A stretch of 64,000 nt of DNA, taken from the NCBI RefSeq assembly GCF_040111675.1, contig NZ_CP157794.1:3307501-3371500 (forward strand). The letters run 5' to 3'. The notes under the pieces were generated by a model, which searched no databases, was not told the DNA's origin, and saw nothing but the letters and a program-made list of their open reading frames with translations. The DNA comes from Salinarimonas sp. GTDB lineage: Bacteria; Pseudomonadota; Alphaproteobacteria; Rhizobiales; Beijerinckiaceae. Shown here piece by piece: positions 52,501 through 60,263 of this stretch. Position 1 is the stretch's first letter, and every line of letters starts with the position of its first letter. The position numbers were made by a program, and so were the translations under genes.

Positions 52501-53850
52501 GCCGCCGAGCCGGGCGCCGTCGTCGACCATGGAGAAGACGAGGTCGAATTTCGGGGCGAACGTCTTCGGCCCGCCGTCGGGGAGCGCCTCGAAGCGCACC
52601 GCGCGAGGCGCTCCGTCCGCGCCCCCCGCGCGCTCCTGCGTGCGCAGGCTGAGCACCACGTTGAACAGGGGCTGGCGCTCGCCCTGGCGCCCGAGCGCGC
52701 GCACCACCCGATCGAAGGGGAGGTCCTGGTGGGCGAAGGCCCGGCGCACGACGGCGGATACCCGCCGGCAGGCGTCGGCGAGGCCGGGATCGCCGGACAT
52801 GTCCGTCCGCAGGGCGAGCTGGTTGACGAACAGGCCGATCAGGTCCGCGTGCTCGGCGCGGGGACGCGCGGACGCCTCGGTCCCGATCACCAGATCGGCC
52901 GCGCGGGCGTAGCGCGACAGGACGAGCTTCAGGATCGCCAGGAAGCCGACGAACAGGCTGATGCGCTGCGACCGGCAGAAGGCCTTGAAGGCCGAATAGT
53001 CCGGTTCGTCGATCCCGAAGGGCAAGGTCCCGACGGCGTCGCCCCCCTGCCCGCCGTCCGCGGTCGCCGGCAGGGCGACGCCGTCCGGCGCGTCGGCGAG
53101 AGCGCCGGTCCAGAACGCCGTCGCCGCCGCGGCGCGCTCGCCGGCGAGGCCGGCCTCTTCCTCCCGCACGTAGTCGGCGTAGCGCGCGCCGGGGCGCGGA
53201 AGGGTTGGCGCGCCGCCCGCGGCGAAGGCATCGAAGGCGTGCTCGAGCTCGCGCATCAGCACGCCGGCCGACCATCCGTCGATCGCGATGTGATGCACGA
53301 CGAGATGCAGGATCCAGTCGTCGGGCGCCACCTTGTAGAGCGTCGCGCGCAGCACCCCGACGCCGAGATCGACCGGCGCGAGCCCGTCCGCGGCGGCCTG
53401 CGCGTCGACGGCGCCGAGCGCGTCGGCCTCCGCACGGTCGGACAGATCGACGACGCGCCAGTCCGGATCCGGCGGCTCGACGATGGCCTCGACGTCGCCG
53501 CCCGCCTCGCCGTAGCGGGTGCGCAGCGGGTCGTGACGCTCCATCACCCAGACGAGCGCCCGACGGACGCAATCGGGGTCGGCGGGGCCGCGCAGGCGGA
53601 CCGCGAGCGGGACGTTGTAGGCGGCCCGGCCCGGATCTCGGCGATCGAGATACCACATCCGGCGCTGCGCGCTCGACAGCCCCGCGGGGCCGTTCCCGGC
53701 CGCGCCGGGCTCCGCGGGAGCGCTCTCGGCGCGCGCCCCCTCCCCGCTCGCCTGCGCCCGCCGCGCGGCGAGCGCCTGCTCCAGGGCCCGGCGCTTCTCC
53801 GGGGACAGGGCCCGGATGCGATCCGACAGCGAGCCGTCGCCGCGGCTCAC
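46543..53850 (-). CDS. Terminal NRPS: C-A-PCP-C-A-PCP-TE
   Basis: A 2435-residue two-module NRPS. C1 has HHIAIDG (about 188). A1 has YTSGSTGRPKG (about 660), and its code read by eye is D-A-W-T-V-A-A-V-W, close to phenylalanine codes. PCP1 has ELGGDSILS (about 1041). C2 opens LSPLQEGLLFH and has HHVMVDG (about 1235). A2 has YTSGSTGRPKG (about 1707); its code D-V-W-H-V-S-L-I-E is close to serine codes. PCP2 has DLGGHSLQ (about 2105). The C-terminal thioesterase carries LAGYSYGGLVAFEMAR (about 2240) and a final His (PGDHVDLLRG). No epimerisation domain is visible. It should add two residues and release the product. GTG at 53850 overlaps the previous NRPS stop (GTGA). Confidence 0.92.
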   Translation of the reverse strand: MSRGDGSLSDRIRALSPEKRRALEQALAARRAQASGEGARAESAPAEPGAAGNGPAGLSSAQRRMWYLDRRDPGRAAYNVPLAVRLRGPADPDCVRRALVWVMERHDPLRTRYGEAGGDVEAIVEPPDPDWRVVDLSDRAEADALGAVDAQAAADGLAPVDLGVGVLRATLYKVAPDDWILHLVVHHIAIDGWSAGVLMRELEHAFDAFAAGGAPTLPRPGARYADYVREEEAGLAGERAAAATAFWTGALADAPDGVALPATADGGQGGDAVGTLPFGIDEPDYSAFKAFCRSQRISLFVGFLAILKLVLSRYARAADLVIGTEASARPRAEHADLIGLFVNQLALRTDMSGDPGLADACRRVSAVVRRAFAHQDLPFDRVVRALGRQGERQPLFNVVLSLRTQERAGGADGAPRAVRFEALPDGGPKTFAPKFDLVFSMVDDGARLGGAIEYDRRLYADEAVAGLAEAVGRAVALGLEDPARAFGSVSLGGDTIEALERGAWNATRRALPGTVGLHRFFEAAHDRDPEHPALVHGSDVWSHARLERAANRLAHRLAAAGAGPERVVACCLSRGPSLIAAALGVLKSGAALLVLDPEQASRRWARILDDARPAVILADAAGAGVLPAVDVPVLNVDEPGAGDETRPAVDIDGAQAAYVIYTSGSTGRPKGVVGHHRGLTALSDAQVAAFGLTPLDRVMQVSAITFDAFVWELALVWRAGATLVLHPDGAPRPDAGFVDLLRAQRVSMMTIPPSVLDALPPADLPDLKTLVVAGEACPAALTRRFAAGRSMINAYGPTETTVWASAEPCAPGAAPPIGRPIANMRLHVVDEALHPVPVGAVGEIALAGPAVTRGYLGRPDLTAERFRPNPFASAPGERLYLTGDLGCRLADGRVRYLGRIDDQLKIRGFRVEPGEAQAVIARHPGVGLAVVQALAQDGRDRLVAWWTPGAEPVDEAALRAHAAAHLPSYLRPSAYVRLQAMPLTPHGKVDRRALPPPDWSARSAAGAGEPPRDGMERRLAAVWAEVLGIDRFGRDDNFFELGGDSILSVRLVSRARAAGLAFTAAQLFAYPTVASLAPLVQGTAPDGGAAAANEDGELPLSPLQEGLLFHCLRRPDLPLYVQRFRLRVSGPLDPDALERAWNRLIARHQALRTRIVWRGRERPVQAVEAHARLRVRRLDLSRLAPAEREAALDRLDREEGDRVFDLESAPLLRCAVARLGAESWEVFWACHHVMVDGWSFAVIERDLFAFYAAERDGRTPPASVAPAFADHLAWIARQDHAAARDWWRRRLSGFETPALVSDGGDGAVGASDAAEPVWSEVSELLEPAADRRLRAFASSRGLTLNTVVQVAWALVLSRHLRRRDVLTGMIVSGRPAELPGVEEIVGLFINTLPCRFALDPHEAVADVLAAAQRDLAEMQARSFLSLAELQRLADVPAGAAPFDTLVVVQTLPPGGARPAELSVTADPVAARTDYPLTVIVEAAGRTALRFVHDSSRLGAARTRALAAALRAALEALPASAEGPLGAWPARLDVDAERAVAALPTHGARWADPAALVSARAAAAPDAAALVLEGETRSYAALEANANRLAHWLRAEGVGPETVVALHLDRSFALVEAMLAVMKAGGAFLPLGLETPAPRLAGMLEEARPRLVLTASSLAGALAPALSADGPAVVALDGPSPPWAGAPASPPDPIGAPDDPVYVFYTSGSTGRPKGVVNTRRGLANRVAWGQHAYPLGPDDRVMQKTPYTFDVSVWEWLWPLTVGATLVIARPDGHRDPSYLAALAEREGVTLMHFVPSMLQLFLEDPARAGRCRSLRRIVCSGEAVSGALRDRCRALAGVEILNLYGPTEAAIEVSHWACAPGQAGASVPMGWPIDGVVLRVVDPDGHPCPPGVPGELLIGGVAVARGYVARPGLTAERFVPDPLAGRDGVTEPGARVYRTGDLAAWRPDGALDYLGRLDWQVKIRGQRVELAEIEAVLRTCAGVRDCAVVFRKGDGRLIAYVAGPGDDPAAIGALKARVAERLPEVMRPGEWVMLEALPLTASGKLDRAALPEPGGRARIGGRGGAPADPLSREVAAILLDVLGAADGDAHAIGVRDHFTADLGGHSLQVLRAVGRLERRWPGRVDLAGFLRDPTVAGVTRLISLGSVRGAAAAVSPLLVPLRPDGEGPPLFLIHPALGSVICYIEAARAFPGARPLLAIQAPELAGAGEAPGEDLVALAARYRAAARGVQPEGRLALAGYSYGGLVAFEMARQEAASGVPPALLAVLDTLAPPADPSRDGGPDEAALLAELGTVLQRYGGGAPTLTAEAVAAIPAGDRLAFVRRTLEKGGALDGLAAALDLQATLEATRSAARARAFYRPGPYEGPLALARCAAPSPEDAAGADPAQIADVAFGWTRWVTGEIAVETVPGDHVDLLRGANAGRVAAWLGRMASR

Positions 53851-56800
53851 GGCGAGACCCGCGTCGGGAGCACCGGTCGGGCGAGCGTCACGCCGGCCTC
53901 GCGCAGATCGGCCGCCGTCGCCATCAGCGCCGGCCACGCCTCCATGAGCGCGCCGTAGAGCCCCAGAAGCCGCCGAACCCGCTCGATGCGGCCCGCGCGA
54001 TCGAGATCGGGGCCGAGCGCGCGCGGCAGATGGCTGTCGGTCGCCGCGAGCCGCGACCGGGCGAGCCCCACCGCGATCTCGGCGTCCCGCGCCCAGAACG
54101 CCTTCTGCGGCGGGCACGCGGCGATCCGCGCCTCGACGGCGTCGAGCTCGGCCGTCGCGTCCGCCAGCGCCCGGTCCCGCAGCCAGCCGTCGAAGGCGTC
54201 CGCTCCCGCCTCGGTCGCCCGGCGCAGCCTGGCTCCCAAGGCCTCCAGCCGCTCGGACGCGCCTTCCGGCAGCCCGCTCTCACGGCCGAGAGCCGCCCTG
54301 ACGAGCGCGGCGAGGTCGATCGGGTCCGAGACCGGCTGCTCGCCGCCCCTGGTCGGGCGGTCGTGCAGGACCATGCCCGGCAGATGGGCGGAGAGGGCCG
54401 CCGGGTCGACGAGCATCGACAGCCAGCCGAACAGCGCGTCCTCGCGGCGCTGCACCGGAAGGAAGGGGACGAGGGGCTGCCGGGCGTCGAAGCCGGCCGA
54501 GAGGCAGAAGAAGTCCCCGCCGCGTCCGAGCGTCGGCGCGGGGACGTCGCGCAACACCTCGCGCCCGGCGAGCGCCCGCGCGTAGGTGTCGGCGTCGGCC
54601 GTCGCGTGCTCGAAGGACGGCCCGGTCAGCCAGCGCGCCTCCTCCGCGCCCGTCCAGCCCGAATCGCCGATCCATCCGTGGTAGGTGGTGACGATCCGCC
54701 CGTCGCCCGCCGCGAGACGTGCGAAGGCCTCCGCACGTGCGCCGCGCGTATCGAGCGGGCGGTCCGGATCGGACGCGAACAACGAGGCGGCGTCGGCGCC
54801 GAGGTGATCCGCATGGCGGCCGAGCCAGTCGCAAGGGAGCCGGCTCGCCGCGGCGAGCGCCTCCTCGCGGGTCCCGACGATGCGGATCTCGGAGACGCCG
54901 GCCTCCGATCGCAGCGCCACGGCGTCGTCCGCCCCCGCGCGGAAACGCATCTGCGCGCGCGTGTCGTCGTCGACGCTGACGAACGTGCGGCCCGCATTGT
55001 GCAAAAGCAGAGCGTTGCGGTTCACGCCGTAGGGCGACCCGACGCCCTCGCTGTCGGAGAGCGCGAAGCGGACGACGGCCGGGTCGACCTTCGCCGCCTC
55101 GGCGAGCCGGCCGACGAAGGCCGCCGTCTCGGCCTCGCCCGCGTAGGACACGGCGAGGTCGAACCGGCAGGCGACGCCCGCCAGCGCCTGCCGATAGGAC
55201 CCGTCGGTCGCCGGATCGCGCTGCGCGCCGCAGACGACCACGTCCGGCCGGTGGCCGTGATCCCGCGCGTTCTCGAGGTAGGAGGCGAGGCATTCGGCCA
55301 CCGCGCGCGGACGATCGCTGGACGGCACGCCGATCGCCGCGACGCCGGGGCCGGGACGAGCGTTCCCCGCACGGGCGACCAGAACCCGGCGCAGAGCGTC
55401 CGCGTCGAGCGTCTCCGGGGCCGCGTCGACGCTCGGCGCCGCGCCTTCGATCTCGGCGAGCAGGGCTTCGAGATCATCCTCGTCGCCGGTATCGGCCATC
55501 AGCGCGGTGATCGCGACGGCGAGCTGCTCGATCGTCGGCCCGTCGAGGAACGTGGCGAGCGGCAGCTCGACGCCGAGGCGCTCGCGCAGCCGGGCGATGA
55601 TCCGGATGATGAGCAGCGAATGCCCGCCGAGGGAGAAGAAGTCGTCGCGGATGTCGATCTTGCGGATGTCGAGCACGTCCTGCCAGAGCGCGAGCAGGAC
55701 CTCCTCGATCTCGGTGCGCGGCGCCAGCAGCTCCTCGTCGCCGGCGAGCTCCGCCTGCGGCAGCGGCAGGCGCGATCGGTCGATCTTGCCGTTGGTGTTC
55801 AGCTCGAAGCGAGGCAGGAGGACGATGTGGGCCGGCACCATGTAGTCCGGCAGACGATCCGCCAGATGCGCGCGCAGCGTGGCCGCGACCGGAGGGGGGC
55901 CGCTTCCGGCGACGACGTAGGCGACCAGGCGCCGGTCGTCCCCGGGGAAGACGCGGGCGATGACGAGGCAGTCGCCGACGGACGGATGCGCGCGCAAGGC
56001 GATCTCGACCTCCGCCGGCTCGACCCGGAAACCCCGGATCTTCAGCTGGTCGTCGGCGCGCCCGATGAGCTCGAGCGCGCCGTCCGCCCGCAGCCTCGCG
56101 ATGTCGCCGGAGCGGTACATCCGCTCGCCCGGCGCGGCGGCGAAGGGGTCCGGCGGGAAGCTCGCCGCCGTCAGGGCGGGGTCGCCGTTGTAGCCGCGGG
56201 CGAGCGCCGTTCCGGCCAGGAACAGCTGGCCCGGCAGCCCTTCCGGCACCGCATGCAGATAGCGGTCCAGCACGTAGCAGCGCGAGGCGCGCACCGGGCG
56301 GCCGATGGGCGGGAGCGCCCCGTAGTGGTCCGCCCGCGCGGTGACCTCGAGCGCGGTGACCACGTTGCTCTCGGTGGGGCCGTAATCGTTCCACAGCCGG
56401 ATGCCCGGACAGCGCGCGAGCAGCGCCTCGACGGCGGGCGTGATCTTGAGCTGCTCGCCCGTGGCGATGATCTCGCGCAGCGCGAGCGCCGCCGGCGCCC
56501 GCTCGAGGATGCGCTCGGCGAGGAGGTTGAGCAGCACCACGGAGACGACGGCGCGCTCGATCCCCTGCTCGAGATAGACGTCGACCGCCCGCGTGACGTC
56601 GGCGCGCTCGGCCTCGGTGAGCAGGTTCAACGCTCCACCGGTCATCAGCACCGACAGGCTTTCGTTGAAGCTCGCGTCGAAGCCGATGGACGCGAACTGC
56701 AACGACCGCGCCGGGGACGGCAGGCGATCGACGAACCACGCCATCAGGTTCAGCTCCGCGCCGTGCGGGTAGGCGACGCCCTTCGGCACCCCGGTCGATC

Positions 56801-59800
56801 CCGACGTGTAGAGGATGTAGGCGGTCGCCTCGTGGGGAACGGTTCCCGGGAGGGGCGCCGCCTCGCCCGACGCGATCTCCTCGATGTCGAGCACGGGCGC
56901 GCCCAGCGTCTCGGCGCGCGCCCGGGTGGCGGCGTGAGCGAGGACGAACGGCGCCCGCGAGTTGGCGAGGACATGCCGGAGGCGCTCGGTCGGCAGGCCG
57001 AGCTCGAGCGGAACGCAGGCGCCGCCGGCCCTGAGGATGCCGAGCATGGCGACGATCCGATCGAAGCCGCGCTCGGTCGCGAAGGCGACCGCCACGTCCG
57101 GCCCCACGCCGCGCGCCGCGAGCCCGCCCGCCAGGCGCTCGGTTCTGCGATCGAGCTCGGCATAGCTCATCACGGCGTCCCCGAGCCGCAGGGCTTCCGC
57201 CTCCGGCGCGCGGGACGCCGCGGCCCCGAGGCGCGCGCCGATCGAGTCCACCGGATCGAGCGGGGCCGGCGGCGGGTTGAGCCGACGGTGGATCTCCGCG
57301 ATTCGGCTCGCCGGCAGCAACGGCACGGATCCGATGCGGCGCACGGGGTCCGCCGCCAGCTCCTCCAGGATCGTGCGCCACGCCTCGACCATGCGCGCGA
57401 CGGTCGCGCGATCGAACAGCTCCGTGTCGAACTCGACCGAGCCTTCGATCCCCCCGTCGACTTCGGCGAGCTCGACGTTCAGGTCGAATTTCGCCGTTCC
57501 GTTGTGGATGGGGACCGGCGTGGCCGAGAGGCCCGGCAGCTTTATGGTCCCGGCCGGCGCGTTGTGCAGGCCGAACAGCGTCTGCACGAGCGGTCCGTGG
57601 CTTCGGGAGCGCGGCGGGTCGAGCCTCTCGACGATCCGCTCGAAGCCGGCGCCGGCATGCTGGAACCCTTCGATCACCCGATCTCGCACGTGAGACAGGA
57701 GATCGGCGAAGGTGGCATTGCCGGCGATCCCGACACGCAGCGGCATCGTGTCGACGAAGAACCCGACGGTCCTCTCGAGCTCGGCCCGGGACCGGTTCGC
57801 GACGGGTATTCCGATCACCATGTCGTCGTCGCCGCCGAGCCGGTGCAGGACGACCGCCCAGGCCGCGAGCATCGCCATGAACAGCGTGGCCCCCCGGTCG
57901 CGCGCCACCCGGCCGAGACGGTCCGTCAGCGTCGCGTCGAACCCGATGGCGAGACTGTCGCCGAGATGCTTGCGGGCCGCGGGTCGCGGCCGGTCGCTGG
58001 GCAGGTTGATCGCCTCCGGCGCGCCCTGCAGCGCGGCCACGAAGTAGTCCTCGTCCGCCCGCGCGGCGCCTTCGCGCTCGGCGCCGGACCGCCAGGCCGC
58101 ATAGTCGGCGAAGGCGACCGCGTCGGGGTCGGCGGCGAGGTCGCGCCCCTCGATCGCGGCCGCGTAGAGCGCGGCCAGATCGCGAACCAGGATGCCCGTG
58201 GACCAGGCGTCGGTGGCGATGTGATGGATGACGACGAGCAGCAGACGATCGTCGCCGGCGATCTCGGCGAGGTGAGCCCGGGCCACGGGGCCCTGCGAGA
58301 GGTCGAACGGCCGCGCCGCGCGCGCGCGCAGGCGCTCCATCGCGTCTTCCTCGGAGCGGACGCGGAGCGTCTCCAGCGGGAAGCCCGCGGCTGCGGCGAT
58401 GCGCAGGACGGGACCGTCGGCGGCCTCGATCACGGCGGTGCGGAGCGCCTCGTGGCGCTCGAGCAGCCCGTCGAGAGCCCGCGCGAGGGCCGGCTGGTCG
58501 AGGCGGCCTTTCAGCCGGAGTGCGAAGGCGGTGTTGTAGACGGGGCTGCCCGGCTCGAGCCGCTGCAGGAAGTAGAGGCGCCGCTGGCCCGGCGACAGCG
58601 GCAGATCCCCCTCGCGCGGAACCCGGGGGATCGGGCTCGGCCCGCCGCGTCCCGCGTCGCCCCTGCGCGCGCGCATGCGCCGGAGCGCTTCCGCCTTCTG
58701 TGCGGGCGACAGCGTCGGCCGCGGCTCGCGATCCGCGGGCTCCGCGGGCGATGCGACGAGCGACGCGGCCGCGCGGGGAGCGGGCGTGGCCGCCTCGGCC
58801 GCGAGGAGCCGCTCGACCGGCTCGACCGACAATCCCTCCACGAACGTGCGCGCCACCCGGGCCACACGCCGCGATTCGGCCTCGTAGCGCGCCGGGTCCG
58901 CCCAGAGGTCGGCGAGCGCGTCGCGCCAGGGGCCGATCTCCTGATCGGGAAGGATCGGCTCCAGCAGCAGGGTCTCGGAGAGCGCGTCCCGATAGCCTTC
59001 GATGGGGCGGACCGGCAAGGCCGGCCGCGTGCCGAGCAGCGCCTCGGGCAGGGCCCCGTGGTCGGAGGCGAGGACCGGGATGCCGCGCAGCATGGCGTCG
59101 ACCGCCGCCAGGCCGAAGCTCTCGAACCACAGGCTCGGCATCAGGACGACGCTGCTTCCGGCCAGCACGTCGTCGAGCGACGGCGCGTTGGCGCGGATTT
59201 CGACATTGGGCAAAGAGCCCAGCAGCCGACGGTCCGCCGAGCTGGTGGCGTAGCCCGGAAGCGCGGCGAACGATCGCTCGGGAAAGGCGGCCGCGAGCCC
59301 GCAGAAGACGCTCAGACCCTTGATGCCGCTCGCGTTGATCAGCAGCGCCGGTCCCGCCGGATCGGCCAGGTCGGGGAACGGGCCGGGCCCGAAATGCGGC
59401 GGCGCGTAGATCTGCGTCGGAACGCCGGCCCAGCGCTCGACGTAATCGGCCGCCGCCCGGCTCAGCGCGAGGCGCAGGCGGCAGCGTCGGACCAGTCGCG
59501 TGCGCTCCTCCCCCGGATAGAGGCTCTCGGGCCCGAACGGGAAGAGCTGCGGCGTGAGCGCGAGATAGACGACCCGGTCCGGAGCGGCCTCCAGCGCGGT
59601 GGCGAGCAGCCGCTGGCTCGGATCCTCGCTCGAGACCAGAACCCAATCCGGCTTTTCCCGCGCGATCGTCTCGGTGAGGGCGGCGACCATGTGGGCCTGA
59701 TCGGCGATCGCATGGAGATCGACGCCGGACTTGCGAAACCGCTCGCCGTGACCGGTCGCGACCAGGTCGTCGCCGTCGGCGATCCGCCGGTCGCGCCACT

Positions 59801-59960
59801 CCCGATAGGTCTCTTCCGGCGGGCTCGACAGCGCCGGCGTCACTACGGAAACGGCGTGACCACGCGCGGCCAACGCTTCCGCGAGCGCGCGGTTGGAGCG
59901 GTTGGCGCCACCGTGATAGCGGGTGTAGGGCACGTTCGTCGCCAGCACGAGTCCAAGCAT
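53847..59960 (-). CDS. NRPS with glycosyltransferase domains at both ends: GT4-C-A-PCP-GT(A)-like
   Basis: A 2037-residue fusion. Residues 1-395 form a GT4 glycosyltransferase (LATNVPYTRYHGGANRSNRA; ASDHGALPEALLG; the E-x7-E region in PSLWFESFGLAAVDAMLRG, about 275-293). After a basic linker come C (about 450-890, HHIATDA with Ala for the usual Gly), A (about 920-1420, YTSGSTGVPKG) and PCP (SLGGHSLLI, about 1446). Residues about 1525-1790 look like a GT-A domain: AIGVPSSDRPRAVAECLASY, then NRNALLLHNAGRTFVSVDDD with a DDD metal motif (about 1663). The last 150 residues are helical. The A code reads D-A-N-V-I-T-D-V-V, which I cannot assign. ATG 59960 follows GGAAGG. It probably couples peptide extension to glycosylation. 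Confidence 0.85.
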   Translation of the reverse strand: MLGLVLATNVPYTRYHGGANRSNRALAEALAARGHAVSVVTPALSSPPEETYREWRDRRIADGDDLVATGHGERFRKSGVDLHAIADQAHMVAALTETIAREKPDWVLVSSEDPSQRLLATALEAAPDRVVYLALTPQLFPFGPESLYPGEERTRLVRRCRLRLALSRAAADYVERWAGVPTQIYAPPHFGPGPFPDLADPAGPALLINASGIKGLSVFCGLAAAFPERSFAALPGYATSSADRRLLGSLPNVEIRANAPSLDDVLAGSSVVLMPSLWFESFGLAAVDAMLRGIPVLASDHGALPEALLGTRPALPVRPIEGYRDALSETLLLEPILPDQEIGPWRDALADLWADPARYEAESRRVARVARTFVEGLSVEPVERLLAAEAATPAPRAAASLVASPAEPADREPRPTLSPAQKAEALRRMRARRGDAGRGGPSPIPRVPREGDLPLSPGQRRLYFLQRLEPGSPVYNTAFALRLKGRLDQPALARALDGLLERHEALRTAVIEAADGPVLRIAAAAGFPLETLRVRSEEDAMERLRARAARPFDLSQGPVARAHLAEIAGDDRLLLVVIHHIATDAWSTGILVRDLAALYAAAIEGRDLAADPDAVAFADYAAWRSGAEREGAARADEDYFVAALQGAPEAINLPSDRPRPAARKHLGDSLAIGFDATLTDRLGRVARDRGATLFMAMLAAWAVVLHRLGGDDDMVIGIPVANRSRAELERTVGFFVDTMPLRVGIAGNATFADLLSHVRDRVIEGFQHAGAGFERIVERLDPPRSRSHGPLVQTLFGLHNAPAGTIKLPGLSATPVPIHNGTAKFDLNVELAEVDGGIEGSVEFDTELFDRATVARMVEAWRTILEELAADPVRRIGSVPLLPASRIAEIHRRLNPPPAPLDPVDSIGARLGAAASRAPEAEALRLGDAVMSYAELDRRTERLAGGLAARGVGPDVAVAFATERGFDRIVAMLGILRAGGACVPLELGLPTERLRHVLANSRAPFVLAHAATRARAETLGAPVLDIEEIASGEAAPLPGTVPHEATAYILYTSGSTGVPKGVAYPHGAELNLMAWFVDRLPSPARSLQFASIGFDASFNESLSVLMTGGALNLLTEAERADVTRAVDVYLEQGIERAVVSVVLLNLLAERILERAPAALALREIIATGEQLKITPAVEALLARCPGIRLWNDYGPTESNVVTALEVTARADHYGALPPIGRPVRASRCYVLDRYLHAVPEGLPGQLFLAGTALARGYNGDPALTAASFPPDPFAAAPGERMYRSGDIARLRADGALELIGRADDQLKIRGFRVEPAEVEIALRAHPSVGDCLVIARVFPGDDRRLVAYVVAGSGPPPVAATLRAHLADRLPDYMVPAHIVLLPRFELNTNGKIDRSRLPLPQAELAGDEELLAPRTEIEEVLLALWQDVLDIRKIDIRDDFFSLGGHSLLIIRIIARLRERLGVELPLATFLDGPTIEQLAVAITALMADTGDEDDLEALLAEIEGAAPSVDAAPETLDADALRRVLVARAGNARPGPGVAAIGVPSSDRPRAVAECLASYLENARDHGHRPDVVVCGAQRDPATDGSYRQALAGVACRFDLAVSYAGEAETAAFVGRLAEAAKVDPAVVRFALSDSEGVGSPYGVNRNALLLHNAGRTFVSVDDDTRAQMRFRAGADDAVALRSEAGVSEIRIVGTREEALAAASRLPCDWLGRHADHLGADAASLFASDPDRPLDTRGARAEAFARLAAGDGRIVTTYHGWIGDSGWTGAEEARWLTGPSFEHATADADTYARALAGREVLRDVPAPTLGRGGDFFCLSAGFDARQPLVPFLPVQRREDALFGWLSMLVDPAALSAHLPGMVLHDRPTRGGEQPVSDPIDLAALVRAALGRESGLPEGASERLEALGARLRRATEAGADAFDGWLRDRALADATAELDAVEARIAACPPQKAFWARDAEIAVGLARSRLAATDSHLPRALGPDLDRAGRIERVRRLLGLYGALMEAWPALMATAADLREAGVTLARPVLPTRVSP

Positions 59961-60263
59961 ACGTACCTTCCGACCTCACCGCGCTCCGCTACGGGCGCGA
60001 GTATGGGCGAGTCGCCTCCGGCGAAGCAAGCCGTCTTGCCGCCCCGAATCGCAAGCCGCGGTTCGACACGAAAAGGGGTTGCTCAACAAGGGATCGCCAC
60101 CCGGATGCCGTTTTGAAGCCTTTAGGTTGCCGAAGCCAGAGAATTCCGCGTCGTCACCCGTCGGGAAGACGCGTTCGATCACCGCGGCCCGGCGAACCCG
60201 ACGGTTGCTCGCCTCGGCGTCGCCGAATAATGTCGATTCGTCGGGCGAAGGTACGGGGCAGCC
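59961..60263. other. Divergent promoter region between the GT-NRPS and PKS genes
   Basis: 303 bases. Upstream of the minus-strand NRPS a GGAAGG ribosome-binding site precedes its ATG. On the other side the PKS ATG has only a GGGG-type site. The stretch is less GC-rich around 60075-60150. No open frame with a recognisable product was found. It probably carries the main promoter of the synthetase operon. Confidence 0.4.

Noticed and set aside
53205..60116. Plus-strand open frame of 2303 codons opposite the GT-fused NRPS
   Set aside because: Antisense shadow of the same kind; low-complexity Arg/Ala composition and no recognisable motif.
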